Below the pieces are notes generated by a model. The model made no database searches. It saw only the letters and a list, made by a program, of their open reading frames with translations, and had not been told where the DNA came from. The position numbers were made by a program, and so were the translations under genes. A stretch of 64,000 nt of DNA from Pleodorina starrii (Eukaryota; Chlorophyta; Chlorophyceae; Chlamydomonadales; Volvocaceae): NCBI GenBank assembly GCA_030267565.1, contig BRXU01000009.1:1076001-1140000 (forward strand), in the 5' to 3' direction. Positions 50,348 through 62,945 of this stretch are shown in pieces (within the stretch, counting starts at the first letter, position 1; the number at the start of each line of letters is the position of its first letter).

Positions 50348-53300
50348 ATGTTTTCTAATAGCTGGTTTCGGGTTCTCCTCTTAGCAAGCCTAGCTATTGT
50401 ACATATCAGAGCGCAGGCCACTGGTTCTTTGACATGGAACGCCGCGGTCCTGCTGTCGTCTAACTCCAACAACAACACGCAACTGGCCATTCGAGATGGA
50501 AACGGTATGGGCTGCAGTATTGATATCATCAATAAATATGTAACTATTGGAAGTATTGGCGCCATAGTGCTCCTGGAAACCGGGGAGCCTCACCATCTCG
50601 TGGTTGAACGCCGTTTCCGCGACGTCCGCCATTGCGCAAATGGCGTCCATGTCAAATTCATATATAAATTACACAGAACCATTTGATGGTTTCCATCGCT
50701 AATGATAACCCCTGATGACTAATCAGCGACCGCACCCTTGACTGTCCCCTGTGTTCGGTTCGTTTCTCCCATTTTCACTTGCGGTTTTCCACCAGACACC
50801 ACTATGTGGCAGAGCGACGCGTGCTTCCCCAACTCCTACATCACACGCCCCGAGATGAACGCCGTTTACTGGCGCTGCAACAACACCGCCGCCTGCACCG
50901 CCTCGGCCGGGTCGTCCAACCTGTACGGCGCTACGGACGGCAGTACGGGCACCAGCTCGGCCTCCATAGCCCTCCCCGCCGGCACCGCTTCCGCCTGGTT
51001 CCGTATCGCACTGCCAGCTCCCACCAGCGTCACCCGCCTCGGCATCCGCGGCGTGTTCAATTCGAAAGCCGTCAACACGTTGTTCGTTGAGCTGTCGTCC
51101 GGTGTACGGCTTCCCGTACTGTACAACGCAACCAGCTACCAAACCATTCCCGTGCTCGGCAACTGGACGGACGTGGCGGCCCTTCTGATCAACTCCACCC
51201 TCTCCTTTTCGATTTCGGAGATTGCCGCACAGTACGGCGGCTGCTACGAGAACGCCACCGTGGATCTGGGTGCCGTACAGACCCTTGGGTCAATCCGGTA
51301 CGGCGGGCGACGCGGGAAGGGTTTGATATAGAACGTATCTCCGGGACCGCTCCGAGTAGGGTAGGGGTTTGTGAGGGCGATGGGATCCGGTACGTGCCTA
51401 GAGGAGCCAACGGGGGAGACAACGCCTTGGGTCAACGCCGGTCCGGGCTTACATTTGGTGTTTGTGCGTGTGTGTGCGCGCATGAGATAGTAATCAGCAA
51501 GGAAGGCAAGCAGGGACAGAGGGAGTGGGTCTTTGGACCAATCTACGCGGACAGTTACTTAACACGGACATGACTGTGCCTCCTCGCTCATCTACCGTCT
51601 CCGGTGCTCTTCGGCTACATTGCTGTGACTCCTCGCCCGCCCACCCGCCCCTCCGCCCGCCCGCCCCGCAGCACCCGCTACTGGCCCGGGTCCGACGGCG
51701 TGGCCTCCTGGATCCTGGTTTCGGAGGATGGAGTCACGTACCGGGATGTGGTTTCGGAGGTGCTGGGTCTGCCGCCCCTCAACACCAGCCTGCTGGGCGC
51801 ACTCACCCTCACCCTGCCCACGCCACTGCGGGTGAGATGGGGCTTACAGGTCCTGAACGGCCGATCAGCTGGTTTGTTTGGTTTACCTTTCGTAAACGAA
51901 AGCTAGCCTGAGGGCGCAACGTACACAAAGGCGGATGATTGAAGCTGGATGCAAGGCAGGACGTGCGCTGGGCAGCTGCGTGCGCGAATCGCTGGGGTCG
52001 CGGACGAAGCGGGGCGACCGATGCAGAATCCCTCCTCCGGGGTTTTCTGCCTCAAGGGAAGACAGCGGGAGGTCGCACTTGCCCGTACAGGGGGTGCTGT
52101 AACCACCAACTCATTGCCGTCGCGCTCTGCCGTTTCCCAGGCTCGCTACCTCACCGTGCGTCACAAGGTGGCTGAGAACGACTGGGCCAAGGTGTACGTG
52201 TGGGGCATTGACGCCTTCGCGCCGCCGCCGCCACCACCCTCGCCGCCGCCCTCGCCGCCGCCCTTCCCTCCGCCCTCTCCATCTCCGCCCTCTCCCCCTT
52301 CGCCGGATATCCCCTGGGACAACTTTGCAGGGACGGTCCGGGCGTACAGCTACCGAGGGTGAGGTCAGGGGTGAGGTCAGGGATGAGGCCAGGGGGAAAG
52401 CTCGTTTGGTACAGTAGTTGATGGCGGACGTTAGCAAAACAAATGAGGATTTTGTACTCCCCTGCACTGCCCGGTGACTTTCGCTGTGTTGTGGGGTCGG
52501 TCTCACTGTCACCCCGTTTCACCTTCATCGCTACCTCCCCTCCTCCTCGCAGCAAGGTCGCTGTCTCCACCAACCCCGACCCAAAGGCCCTCCCCCAAAT
52601 CGCCGACGGGGACGACAACACGATGTGGCAGAGCGACGCATGCCTGCCAACCGGATACTCTGTTCGCCCAACCATGAACCCCCTGATGGAACTCTGCGGC
52701 GGCGCCGGCCCCGCCGGCGCCCCAGCGTCGTACTGTACGGCATCCTCTGGCTCGTCCAACCTTGCGTCCGCCACAGACCACAACGTCTACACGGGGGCTG
52801 GCATCGCGGTTGACCCCGCGCGTGCCGCCGCTGGTGTTGATGACGGCGCCGCGTTCTTCTCGGCGGTGGTTCCTGGAGACCCACGGGTCGTTACCCGCGT
52901 CAGCTACAAGGGTTTTTCCAGCTCCAACGTCAGTGTGGTGCTGCTGATTCAGCCGCCGGGTCAGGCGGTGCAGCGAGTGGCTGTGGGGCTGATCTACCCG
53001 GCGGTCAACTACCAATGGCTGCATGCCGTGGGGGTGTGGCAGGTGAGTGTCTTGGGAGCCGTGGGGCTGAGTTTGATGGATGATGGTGGGTCCTATGAAG
53101 GAATGCACCACTGGCCGCCGCCAGATTGGGCTTTCTGTCAGCACTGCTCCGTTGGGTACCCCACAGCCCTTTCTGCCCCTGAAGGCTGTCGTTTCGGCCT
53201 AAGTCCCACAGTCTCCCCCATCCGCCTTCCCGCCCAAACCCTGACTGCCCTCAACCCCAACAAGGACGTGGTGGGTGTGCGTCTGGAGTCTAACGGCTCG

Positions 53301-56300
53301 TTCACCCTGACTGAGGTGGCGGTGATGGCCGCGCCCTGCATTGAGTGGGCGACTGTGGATATGGGGGCCATTCGGGAGGTGGGAACACTCAGGTGGGTGA
53401 GGGGAGGCTGGGTGAGTCCCTCGTCTTGCGCTTAGCCCCCTCCCCCTGCGGTCAGCATTATTAGCTGCACTTCCGCGGTTCTGCTGCCACTGCTGACCTC
53501 CGCCTCCCTCATCTGCAGGTTCCGGTTTTGGTCCCCCGATGCGGAGTACACCAACATGTCTGTGTCGGCGGATGGAGCCAACTGGACGAACATACGGGTG
53601 GGTGGCTGGGTGGGTACTTGGGGCTGGTTGATTCGCACATATTCCTCCGCCAACACCGCCCCCCTCCTCCCCCCTCGTCCCGCCCTCAGACCTTTATGAA
53701 ATCCGACCAGTTGGACGCAGTGGAGCTCTTTCTGCCCTCCGTCATATATGTGAGTGAGGGAGGGAGGGAGTGGCCGGGTGGGTGCGCTGTCAGTCGGTTT
53801 TGTGAGTGGGGGCGTCCCCAAACGAATGCCACACGAGCCCCGGAACCCCCGCCCAATCCCAATCCCGCGTTCCCGCCTCGCCCTCCTCCCCTTCACTTTC
53901 CCATTTTCGCCCTCCTCGCCCCTTCTCCTTTCTTCCTCCGAAGATCCGCCACCTCCGCATCACCCACAAGGTCAAGGAGGACGCAGACTGGCGCAAGGTC
54001 GGTGGGTCGGTGGGTCACGAGGGGGGACCCGGGTCGAATGGGATTAGGCGGAGGTAGAGGTTGATTGACAGTGTTTATGGGGTTGCTTAATTAAGCACTT
54101 GAAGTTCTTCGATGCTCGCAACGAAAAGGAGACGCGGCAATCATTGCCCAACCTCGGTTGGTCCCTTCCCCCTTCCCCTGGTATCTCCGCCCTCTTCCCC
54201 TCATTTGACGTGTCTCCACCCCCCGGTGGGCCCCGCCCCTTATGACCGCCTAAACCCCCCAACCGCCAGGTGTATGTGTGGGGCATTGATGCGTACGACA
54301 TTTACGGCCGCTGGGGTCCCCCGCCGGCGCCGGTTCCGCACCCGCTGACCCTGCGCGCCATGATGGGGGTCAACGGAATCTGGGGATGGGGCCTCCAACA
54401 ATTTTCCAAAGATTTGCACAAGTAAGTGGCTGTGATGGGTGCTGTGATGGTTTTGTGCAGTTTTGTGCGTTGAATCACCCGTCGAATTCCTCTGCCTTCC
54501 CCTCGCCTCTGGCGCAGCGTATTCACATACCTGTCGCCACCATCATCTTCCCCCGTCCTCTTCCTGCTTCCTCAGGGTTGGCAAGGGCCCGGACATGTAC
54601 ACCCCGGTTGCCTCCTGGGGCCGCAACTACCACGGCATGACCTGGGACGTCAGCTGGCCCAGCCATGACCCCAAGTACGCGACCATGTCCAAAACAGGTG
54701 CGAGCGCAAGAAGGGGTGAGGGTTGGGACCAGACCAGGAAAACCGAAGACGGAGAGAGCTCTCAGGCGTCATGGTAACGTGGTGGCCGCGCCAGTTGAGC
54801 AGCAGTAGATCTGGGGGAGCAACGACCGTGGCGCTTTCCATCTCTGAGCGGTGGAAGCACGGCCGGCTACACGCTCCCCACGGACCCCTCTTTTTGCTTT
54901 TGCTCTGTGGCCCCCGGGAATGCGTAACACACGCTAACAGGCACGGATGCGATGTGGTGGCTGGATTGGGACAGGGAGTACGTGGGCTGGAAGGCGGCCG
55001 GGATGAAGGTGGGTTGGTGACGGCGGCCGGGCTGGCTTAGCCGGGGGGGTGCGAGGGACGGCTGTCGATCCGGAGCGAGCTTTGATCATTGATATGGCCT
55101 GACATCCCGGAGGGGGAGGGCTCATCATTGTCTGTTCGCGTTCAGCGCTCCACCGCCCCGCTCCTCCCCCCGCTGCTCGCCCTCCTGCCCACCCACCCAC
55201 CCGCTCCGGGTGGCCTGGCAGGTCGACGCCAGCTTCCAGTTTACGAAGGAAGTCTTCCCTCCCTCCACCTGGGGGTCTAATGTCACCGCCACCGCCTACA
55301 AGCTGGGGTTTGCGTTCGGCTCCCACTTCGGCCCCGGCCACGCACCCCCCAATGTGAGCCTGGATGCGGTGGAGGTGGGCAACGAGCCGTGGATCGGATA
55401 CAACGCATCCTTCTACTCGCAGGTGGGTAGAAATCTAAAGAAGCAGAACTGCAGTGAACAAGTAAGCGTTGATGGGTGCAGCGGTCTGAGGCAGCGGTGA
55501 AGGAAAGATGGGGAGGGGCCGTGGAAATGGAGGTGGAAGTGGAAGTGGCAGTGGAAGTGGGGGAGAGGGCGGACGTGGCGGGCGCCTCGCGCCGTCCCAA
55601 GTTCCCTGCTGAAGCTGAATTTGGAGCTTTCCCGTCGGGCGCCTCCTGAGACGGCGCCTCCAAGCCCGGTCATCTCAATCCTGGCCCCGATTGGGCACAG
55701 AACACAAGCCTGACTGCCCCGCCCCCGCCGCCACCCCAGTCCCATTCCCCGCCGTCGACCCTCCACACGTGGGCAAGCAGCCTTCCTGCCACATCATTCG
55801 CCCCACCTCATCCGCCAACATCTTTCCTCCCTCCCTCCCTCCCTCCCCCCTTGCCCTGCCCTGCCCTCCCCTCTCCTCTCTCCAGCTGCTCCGCGGCTTC
55901 GCCCGGGGTGTCAAGGACGCGGACCCCACCTTCCGAGTTCTGCCGTGCGCGCTGCAGGTCAGGGAGGGAGGGGGTGGGTGGGTGGGTGGATCGGTAAGGG
56001 GCTGTGCGTGTGGGCGGGTGTGCATTCGAACTGGGGTTTTGAGGCACACCCCAGACGCCTCCCCCGTGCCTTAACACTCAATGACCTCGCGCGTATCCCC
56101 ACTTGGATGGCCCGGGATGAGGCTCGGTCAGCCGGGTAGTGGGCGCCGGCTGGAGAGAGCCTGAGGGGCTACGGGCTCCCTACTCGGCGTGCTTCGTCGG
56201 TCCGGATGGGGACTGCTCCCTGTTTGCCGGCGGGTGCCCCACCTCAAGGGACTCGCTCAAGGGACTCCCTCAAGGGGCTCTGAACACCGTGTTGTCAACT

Positions 56301-58694
56301 CTGCAGCTCTCCCGGCACCCCCCGTCCCTGCTCCCCGCAGGCCTCGAACCCGTACGCTGAGGATGACAACAACGGCAACTTTATCGGTGAGCGCGAGAGC
56401 CTCCGCCGTTCTGGACATCTCGGTTGAACCCACCCTATCCGGTCATAACTGCCTCCACCCTCCTCACCTCACCCTAACCCCCTCAGGCGCCCGCATTCCC
56501 CCCGACGTGTCTCTGCTGCTGGATGTGGTTAACCTGCACGTCTACTCCTGGTATCGACCCCCCGACCTCAACGGAACCCAAATCGGCGTGCACCCGGAGC
56601 ACCCCGGCAGCTCCATGAACGGTACGGCGGCAGTACATGGGTACGACACTATGTAAAAGTAGGCTTGTGCGTGGGTACGGCAAGCTGCTGGTAGCAAAAC
56701 GGTTGGGAGATACAGTCTTCACAGTTGTGTGGCTTGGAGCGTTTAATGTCCCTTCGGCACTGACCTGGCCCCTTCTGCACTCACGTCCCCATACCGGTAC
56801 CGGTACCTTCTCCCCAACAGAACGGCCCCCGGTCCCCACCACTCTCCTCCCTCTACCCCACTATCCACACTCAGGCGTGAACAACATGCTTGCCTGGCGC
56901 AACTTCAACATGCCCGGCAAGCCGGTGTGGGTCACGGAGTGGGGCTGGGACGCGCACCTGCCGGGGGAGGTTTGTGACACCACACTATGCGTCAGCCAGC
57001 ACGCGCAGGTGGGCGGGCGGGCTGGGTGGGGAGGGAGGGGGCGGGAAGGGGGCGGGAAGAATGGGTGGGCCGGTCGAAACTAGGGGGAAAATAGTGGGCA
57101 GGCGTGGCGGCGTTTGCGCGAGGCGCCTGACAGGCACGGTTTGCTGACCCACCCACCGACCCGTGGGTCAGCGGATTGCTGCTGGGGGGCGGCGGAGGCT
57201 TTTTACAGCAGTAAGCGCCGCATCTCTCACCTCCGTGGCAAAGCCCACGCACTCGCACTTCTTCACACGATTGCCGTATCCCTCCGGCCGTACAGGCTCT
57301 GTACGGCATTCGCGGGCTGTTGATCTTGGCCCGCAAGGGCGTGGAGGTGGCGGACTGGTTCTTTTACGCAAATGGAGACGAGTGAGTGCAGTGGGGGAGC
57401 GTGGACTGGGGGGCGGGGGGGCCGGGGGAGGGCCTGGAGAGTTGGGCCCGGAGGCTGGAAGATGGAAAGAGAAGCGGCGCCGGGAAAGAGGCTTGACCTT
57501 AGATGCTTAGTGGGAGGGAGCGGCTCCGGGTAATAGGCCTCTTGAGGCCTCTGTTGGCGGGGGAGGATGAGGGGGCGTAAAGCGGACACCGGTTCCAAAT
57601 TTGCAGATCTCTCTGAGTGGGAATGGGGTAATGGGGTGTGGGGCTGGAGGAGGAGGAGGAGGACTGCCCAACCGACATCGTCACTGCACAATGGTTTCGG
57701 AGGGACCAGGCCCCCCTACAACTGCCTCCTTACCTACCCTCCCGCACTCCCTGTTTCTCCTCTCCCACCCAACCCACCCCCACTCCCACTCCGCAGGGGC
57801 ACTGGCGTGTTCACTCGCAGCGGCCTCCGCGGCAGCAACTCGACCAACTTCCCCCGTCTGCCCGTATTTGACGCGTTCGCAGCTTTCATGCAGGTGGGTC
57901 GGGTGGGTCGGGTGGGCAGTGGGATGCGGTGAGGCTGTGGGATACGGAGTTTTACCGCACATGCACCTCACCACACTTTGCAGGGATAGTGGCCAATGGA
58001 CGTGCTTCATCAATACCCCGCTCCATCCTCCTCCCTTGTACAATGTCATCCTTCCCTCCCCTCTCCCCCTCTCCTCCCTTCCCCCCTCCCCTCTCCCCTC
58101 CCACCTCCCCCCCTCCCTCCTCCCTGTCCTCAGCTCGTTGGCAACACCAGCTTCCTGGGTGTCGCCGCTGAACGCCCCGGGGAGCTGTACGCCTATCTGC
58201 TGGGACCCACCAATGCATCCACCGCCGCCGCATCGCACCTGGTGGCGTGGAGGCCGGTGGCGGCGGGGGAGGGACCGACGGAACCAGCCGCCACCACAAC
58301 ACTGGATACCACCCGGCTGGGAGGCAGGGTGCCTGTGCAGGTGGGTGGGGGGGGTTCATGGGGGCTGTGAGACCGGACTATGACGCAGGGGGAAAAAGAT
58401 GCGACGCGTCCGTTAACAACAGAGAAGTGGAGAGCTAGAATTAATTGGTTTGAACCGGCGCTGCAGCAGCCACTGTAGCAAGTGCCACATCAAGCTCCTG
58501 CCCCCCTCCCGCACTGACGGGCCCCCTGATCCTTCTCCCCTTCCCCCTCTCCCTGGGGCCGTCAGGCCTGGACGGTCAGCGGTGCTGGTGCCGCCCCCGT
58601 CGCCCTCAGCTCGGTGGTTCAGGTGGAGGCCGGGGGCAGCTGGACGATGACGGTGTCGGCAGTGCCGCTGGTGCTCAAACTGGCTGCAGTCTGA
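50348..58694 (+). CDS. Secreted discoidin/glycoside-hydrolase-like protein, copy 2
   Basis: Tandem paralog of the gene at 38875-47163; all 21 exons have identical lengths (1,098 residues). Exons: 50348-50504, 50796-51297, 51672-51831, 52141-52358, 52553-53042, 53265-53392, 53519-53597, 53690-53749, 53944-53997, 54270-54421, 54576-54697, 54941-55008, 55222-55422, 55886-55957, 56341-56386, 56487-56621, 56875-57008, 57296-57381, 57797-57893, 58134-58340, 58566-58694. Signal peptide, both discoidin-like modules, Pro/Ser linker and both putative catalytic glutamates (GNEPW, VTEWGWDAH) are kept, so it looks intact. It differs from copy 1 in the signal peptide core, scattered substitutions, a 10-residue block in exon 20 and the last exon. 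The acceptor of exon 9 is AAG where copy 1 has CAG, and that of exon 6 is AAG. Function inferred as for copy 1. Confidence 0.85.
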
Positions 58695-60283
58695 TTGCGT
58701 GCTCTGGAAGAGGGGCCCCTCGGAGGCACCGGGGCTGTTACCGGTGTATGTGGGCGGTTGGATCAATTTTATGCGCTAACGCCATGTCCCACCAGTAAGC
58801 CCCAGGGAGGACGGCTGTGGGCCTGTGGCCCGACCGAGACGCCACGCAGCAACCCTTGCCCCAAGATAGCACGGGTTTCGCCGTCTGCTTTCAGATAGTT
58901 ATTCAGTTTTACGCTACCAAGCACAAAGCATGCACTGATTCTAATGGTTCTCAGTTGATTCGCCTGTGTTCATGCGGCTATTTGGGGGTATGCGAGCGGC
59001 AAGCGCTGCGGCGGTGGGTGGAACAACTTGTTTGGTCAGGGCTCCGGACCCGTTGCCATTGTCGAATTGTAGCATATGGATTTGCTAGGGTGTGCTGAGA
59101 GGTGTTGAAGCCGTTTGATGCTTCTAAGCCCAGGGTTAGAATGCAACCGCTTTCAGTCACATGAGCAATCTCTGTATGAGGTGGTGCACGTCTTGATAAT
59201 GTAGCACCGCAGCCAAGCTGCTGCTGCTCGCTTTTTTCTTATAAATGAATAAAAGGTTGGCCGGTAGGTGCGACACTGGCCGTTGCTGCCGTTTGGCCCC
59301 AACGACCTCTAGCCAGATCCTAGAGACCGCATTGGTGGACCAGGGCGGCGAACGTGAAGGGCTACAGATACAGGAGGGAGGGCAGGGGAGAAGGCCGTCT
59401 GTTGCCCCACCAGGCCCCACGAAGCCACGATACGGTAGCGTGGTGCCTCGGCGCGTTTTAGGCAGCCGTATTCATCACCTGCTGCACTGCTCAATTGACA
59501 TTCATCCATTGAAGGATTTCTGCGAACTTCGCACTTTCACTGTCATGCGTCTTCGTTGATCAGCAGAACGCTGATTTGAGCGTCAAGTAGCCAAGGGGGA
59601 TTGTCATGCGTAGCGTGCGAAACCATGGCGTGTTTGCAGAAGCGCTTGAAAGTTCAATCCGCCGGCATCCAATGTTTTGATAATTTGGGTTTGTTAATCA
59701 CGGGTTAATCATTTTCACGGTGTGTCTGTGTCCTGCTGAGGCGGTCTGGTGGCCGCATTTCGGCATCTGGGTGCGGTCCGGGGGGGCAGGTCCGTGACGG
59801 TGGATTCTGGATTGCCCTCGGTGACGGTCATGCGTGAAGGTACCGGTGGGGCGCCAGAGCGGGTAATGTGAGGTGGCAAAAGGGGGTGCAAGTGGCGAGA
59901 AAGGGTGGTGGCAACGCCGCCTCGCGGGTGCCATGCCATATGTCGCCAGCTCATCGGTGTCTCACCCAAACGCTTCCTCCCTCGCACGAGTGCACGGATG
60001 CAAGGGACCCTTCTTCGTACACCCCCCCGCCCCCCCCCGATTGTTTCTCTCGAGAGTCAACGGCTGCGCTCTCTGTGTGCTGCGTGCATACCGAAGCCAT
60101 TCCTGCCTGACTACAGAATGTTGCGCACATGTCAATTGGGGGCGCTAAATGGTATCGTACATGCGATACGGGGTTCGTCAAGCCGGTGGTCCGACCCACC
60201 GTCCACCCGTCGGACCCCCTGCAGCGGACACGAGCTTCGGGGGCCGTCCCGGAATGCGTTCGGGCGACACACCGGGGATCGGT
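58695..60283. other. Spacer after glycosidase copy 2, no supported gene
   Basis: Contains only short unrecognised open frames. A patch near 59468-59515 weakly resembles 47740-47785 downstream of copy 1. No tRNA-like or other RNA gene was recognised. Confidence 0.4.
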
Positions 60284-62945
60284 TATGGGTCGGTCTATGC
60301 GTCGGCCCTTGGGCCGACCCACAGGCCGACCCATAGGCCGACCTTTGGCCGTCCCATGGGCCAACCCATAGGCCGACCCCTAGGTCGACCCATAAACCGA
60401 CCCATGGATGCCGACCCTTAGGCCGACCCATCGGCCGACCCAGAGGCCGACCCAGAGGCCAACCCAGAGGCCGACCCATAGGCCGACCCTTAGGCCGACC
60501 CATCGGCTGACCCTTAGGCCGACCCAGAGGCCGACCCAGAGGCCGACCCATAGGCCGACCCATGGAGGCCGACCATTCGGCCGACCCATTGGCCGACCCA
60601 TGGGCCGACCCACAGGCCGACCCATGGGCCGACCCATAGGCCGACCCATAGGCCGACCCATAAACCGACCCATGGATGCCGACCCTTAGGCCGACCCATC
60701 GGCCGACCCAGAGGCCGACCCAGAGGCCAACCCATAGGCCGGCCCATAGGCCGACCCTTAGGCCGACCCAGAGGCTGACCCTTAGGCCGACCCAGAGGCC
60801 GACCCAGAGGCCGACCCATGGAGGCCGACCATTCGGCCGACCCATTGGCCGACCCATGGGCCGACCCACAGGCCGACCCACGGGCCGACCCATAGGCCGA
60901 CCCATAGGCCGACCCATAAACCGACCCATGGATGCCGACCCTTAGGCCGACCCATCGGCCGACCCAGAGGCCGACCCAGAGGCCAACCCATAGGCCGGCC
61001 CATAGGCCGACCCTTAGGCCGACCCATAGGCCGACCCAGAGGCCGACCCAGAGGCCGACCTTTGGCCGTCCCATGGGCCAACCCATAGGCCGACCCCTAG
61101 GTCGACCCATAAACCGACCCATGGATGCCGACCCTTAGGCCGACCCAGAGGCCGACACAGAGGCCGACCCAGAGGCCAACCCATATGCCGGCCCATAGGC
61201 CGACCCTTAGGCCGACCCATCGGCTGACCCTTAGGCCGACCCAGAGGCCGACCCAGAGGCCGACCCATAGGCCGACCCATGGAGGCCGACCATTCGGCCG
61301 ACCCATTGGCCGACCCATGGGCCGACCCACAGGCCGACCCATGGGCCGACCCATAGGCCGACCCATAGGCCGACCCATAAACCGACCCATGGATGCCGAC
61401 CCTTAGGCCGACCCATCGGCCGACCCAGAGGCCGACCCAGAGGCCAACCCATAGGCCGGCCCATAGGCCGACCCTTAGGCCGACCCAGAGGCTGACCCTT
61501 AGGCCGACCCAGAGGCCGACCCAGAGGCCGACCCATAGGCCGACCCATGGAGGCCGACCATTCGGCCGACCCATTGGCCGACCCATGGGCCGACCCACAG
61601 GCCGACCCATGGGCCGACCCATAGGCCGACCCATAGGCCGACCCATAAACCGACCCATGGATGCCGACCCTTAGGCCGACCCATCGGCCGACCCAGAGGC
61701 CGACCCAGAGGCCAACCCATAGGCCGGCCCATAGGCCGACCCTTAGGCCGACCCAGAGGCTGACCCTTAGGCCGACCCAGAGGCCGACCCAGAGGCCGAC
61801 CCATAGGCCGACCCATGGAGGCCGACCATTCGGCCGACCCATTGGCCGACCCATGGGCCGACCCACAGGCCGACCCATGGGCCGACCCATAGGCCGACCC
61901 ATAGGCCGACCCATAAACCGACCCATGGATGCCGACCCTTAGGCCGACCCATCGGCCGACCCAGAGGCCGACCCAGAGGCCAACCCATAGGCCGGCCCAT
62001 AGGCCGACCCTTAGGCCGACCCATCGGCTGACCCTTAGGCCGACCCAGAGGCCGACCCAGAGGCCGACCCATGGAGGCCGACCATTCGGCCGACCCATTG
62101 GCCGACCCATGAGCCGATCCACAGGCCGACCCACAGGCCGACCCATGGGCCGACCCATAGGCCGACCCCTAGGCCGACCCCTAGGCCGACCCATGGGCCG
62201 ACCCATAGGCCGGCCCATAGGCCGGCCCATAGGCCGACCCATAGGCCGACCCGCAGGCCGACCCATAGGCCGACCCAGAGGCCAACCCATAGGCCGGCCC
62301 ATAGGCCGACCCTTAGGCCGACCCATCGGCTGACCCTTAGGCCGACCCAGAGGCCGACCCAGAGGCCGACCCATGGAGGCCGACCATTCGGCCGACCCAT
62401 TGGCCGACCCATGAGCCGATCCACAGGCCGACCCCTAGGCCGACCCATCGGCTGACCCTTAGGCCGACCCATAGGCCGACCCATAAACCGACCCATAGGC
62501 CGACCCGTAGGCCGACCCATAGGCCGACCCAGAGGCCGACCCAGAGGCCGACCCATAGGCCGACCCATGGAGGCCGACCATTCGGCCGACCCATTGGCCG
62601 ACCCATGAGCCGATCCACAGGCCGACCCCTAGGCCGACCCATCGGCTGACCCTTAGGCCGACCCATAGGCCGACCCATAAACCGACCCATAGGCCGACCC
62701 GTAGGCCGACCCATAGGCCGACCCATCGGCCGACCCAGAGGCCGACCCATAGGCCGACCCATGGAGGCCGACCATTCGGCCGACCCATTGGCCGACCCAT
62801 GAGCCGACCCACAGGCCGACCCATGGGCCGACCCACAGGCCGACCCCTAGGCCGACCCATGGGCCGACCCATAGGCCGACCCGGGATGCCGGCCCATGGG
62901 CCGACCCATAGGCCGACCCATAGATCTACCCATAGGCCGAACCAG
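60284..62945 (+). repeat. 12-bp satellite block E (CCCATAGGCCGA family), intergenic copy
   Basis: Tandem 12-bp units with the same GGCCGACCC frame as the ATR-intron block, but a different variant set: CCCAGAGG, CCCTTAGG, CCCATCGG, CCCATGGG, CCCACAGG, CCCCTAGG. A higher-order unit marked by CATAAACCGACCCATGGATG recurs at 60391, 60659, 60914, 61108, 61376, 61644 and 61912 (268 bp for most intervals). The marker CATGGAGGCCGACCATTCGG recurs at 62372, 62566 and 62760 (194 bp). Stop-free Gly-Arg-Pro or Arg-Pro-Thr frames are by-products. Confidence 0.95.
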
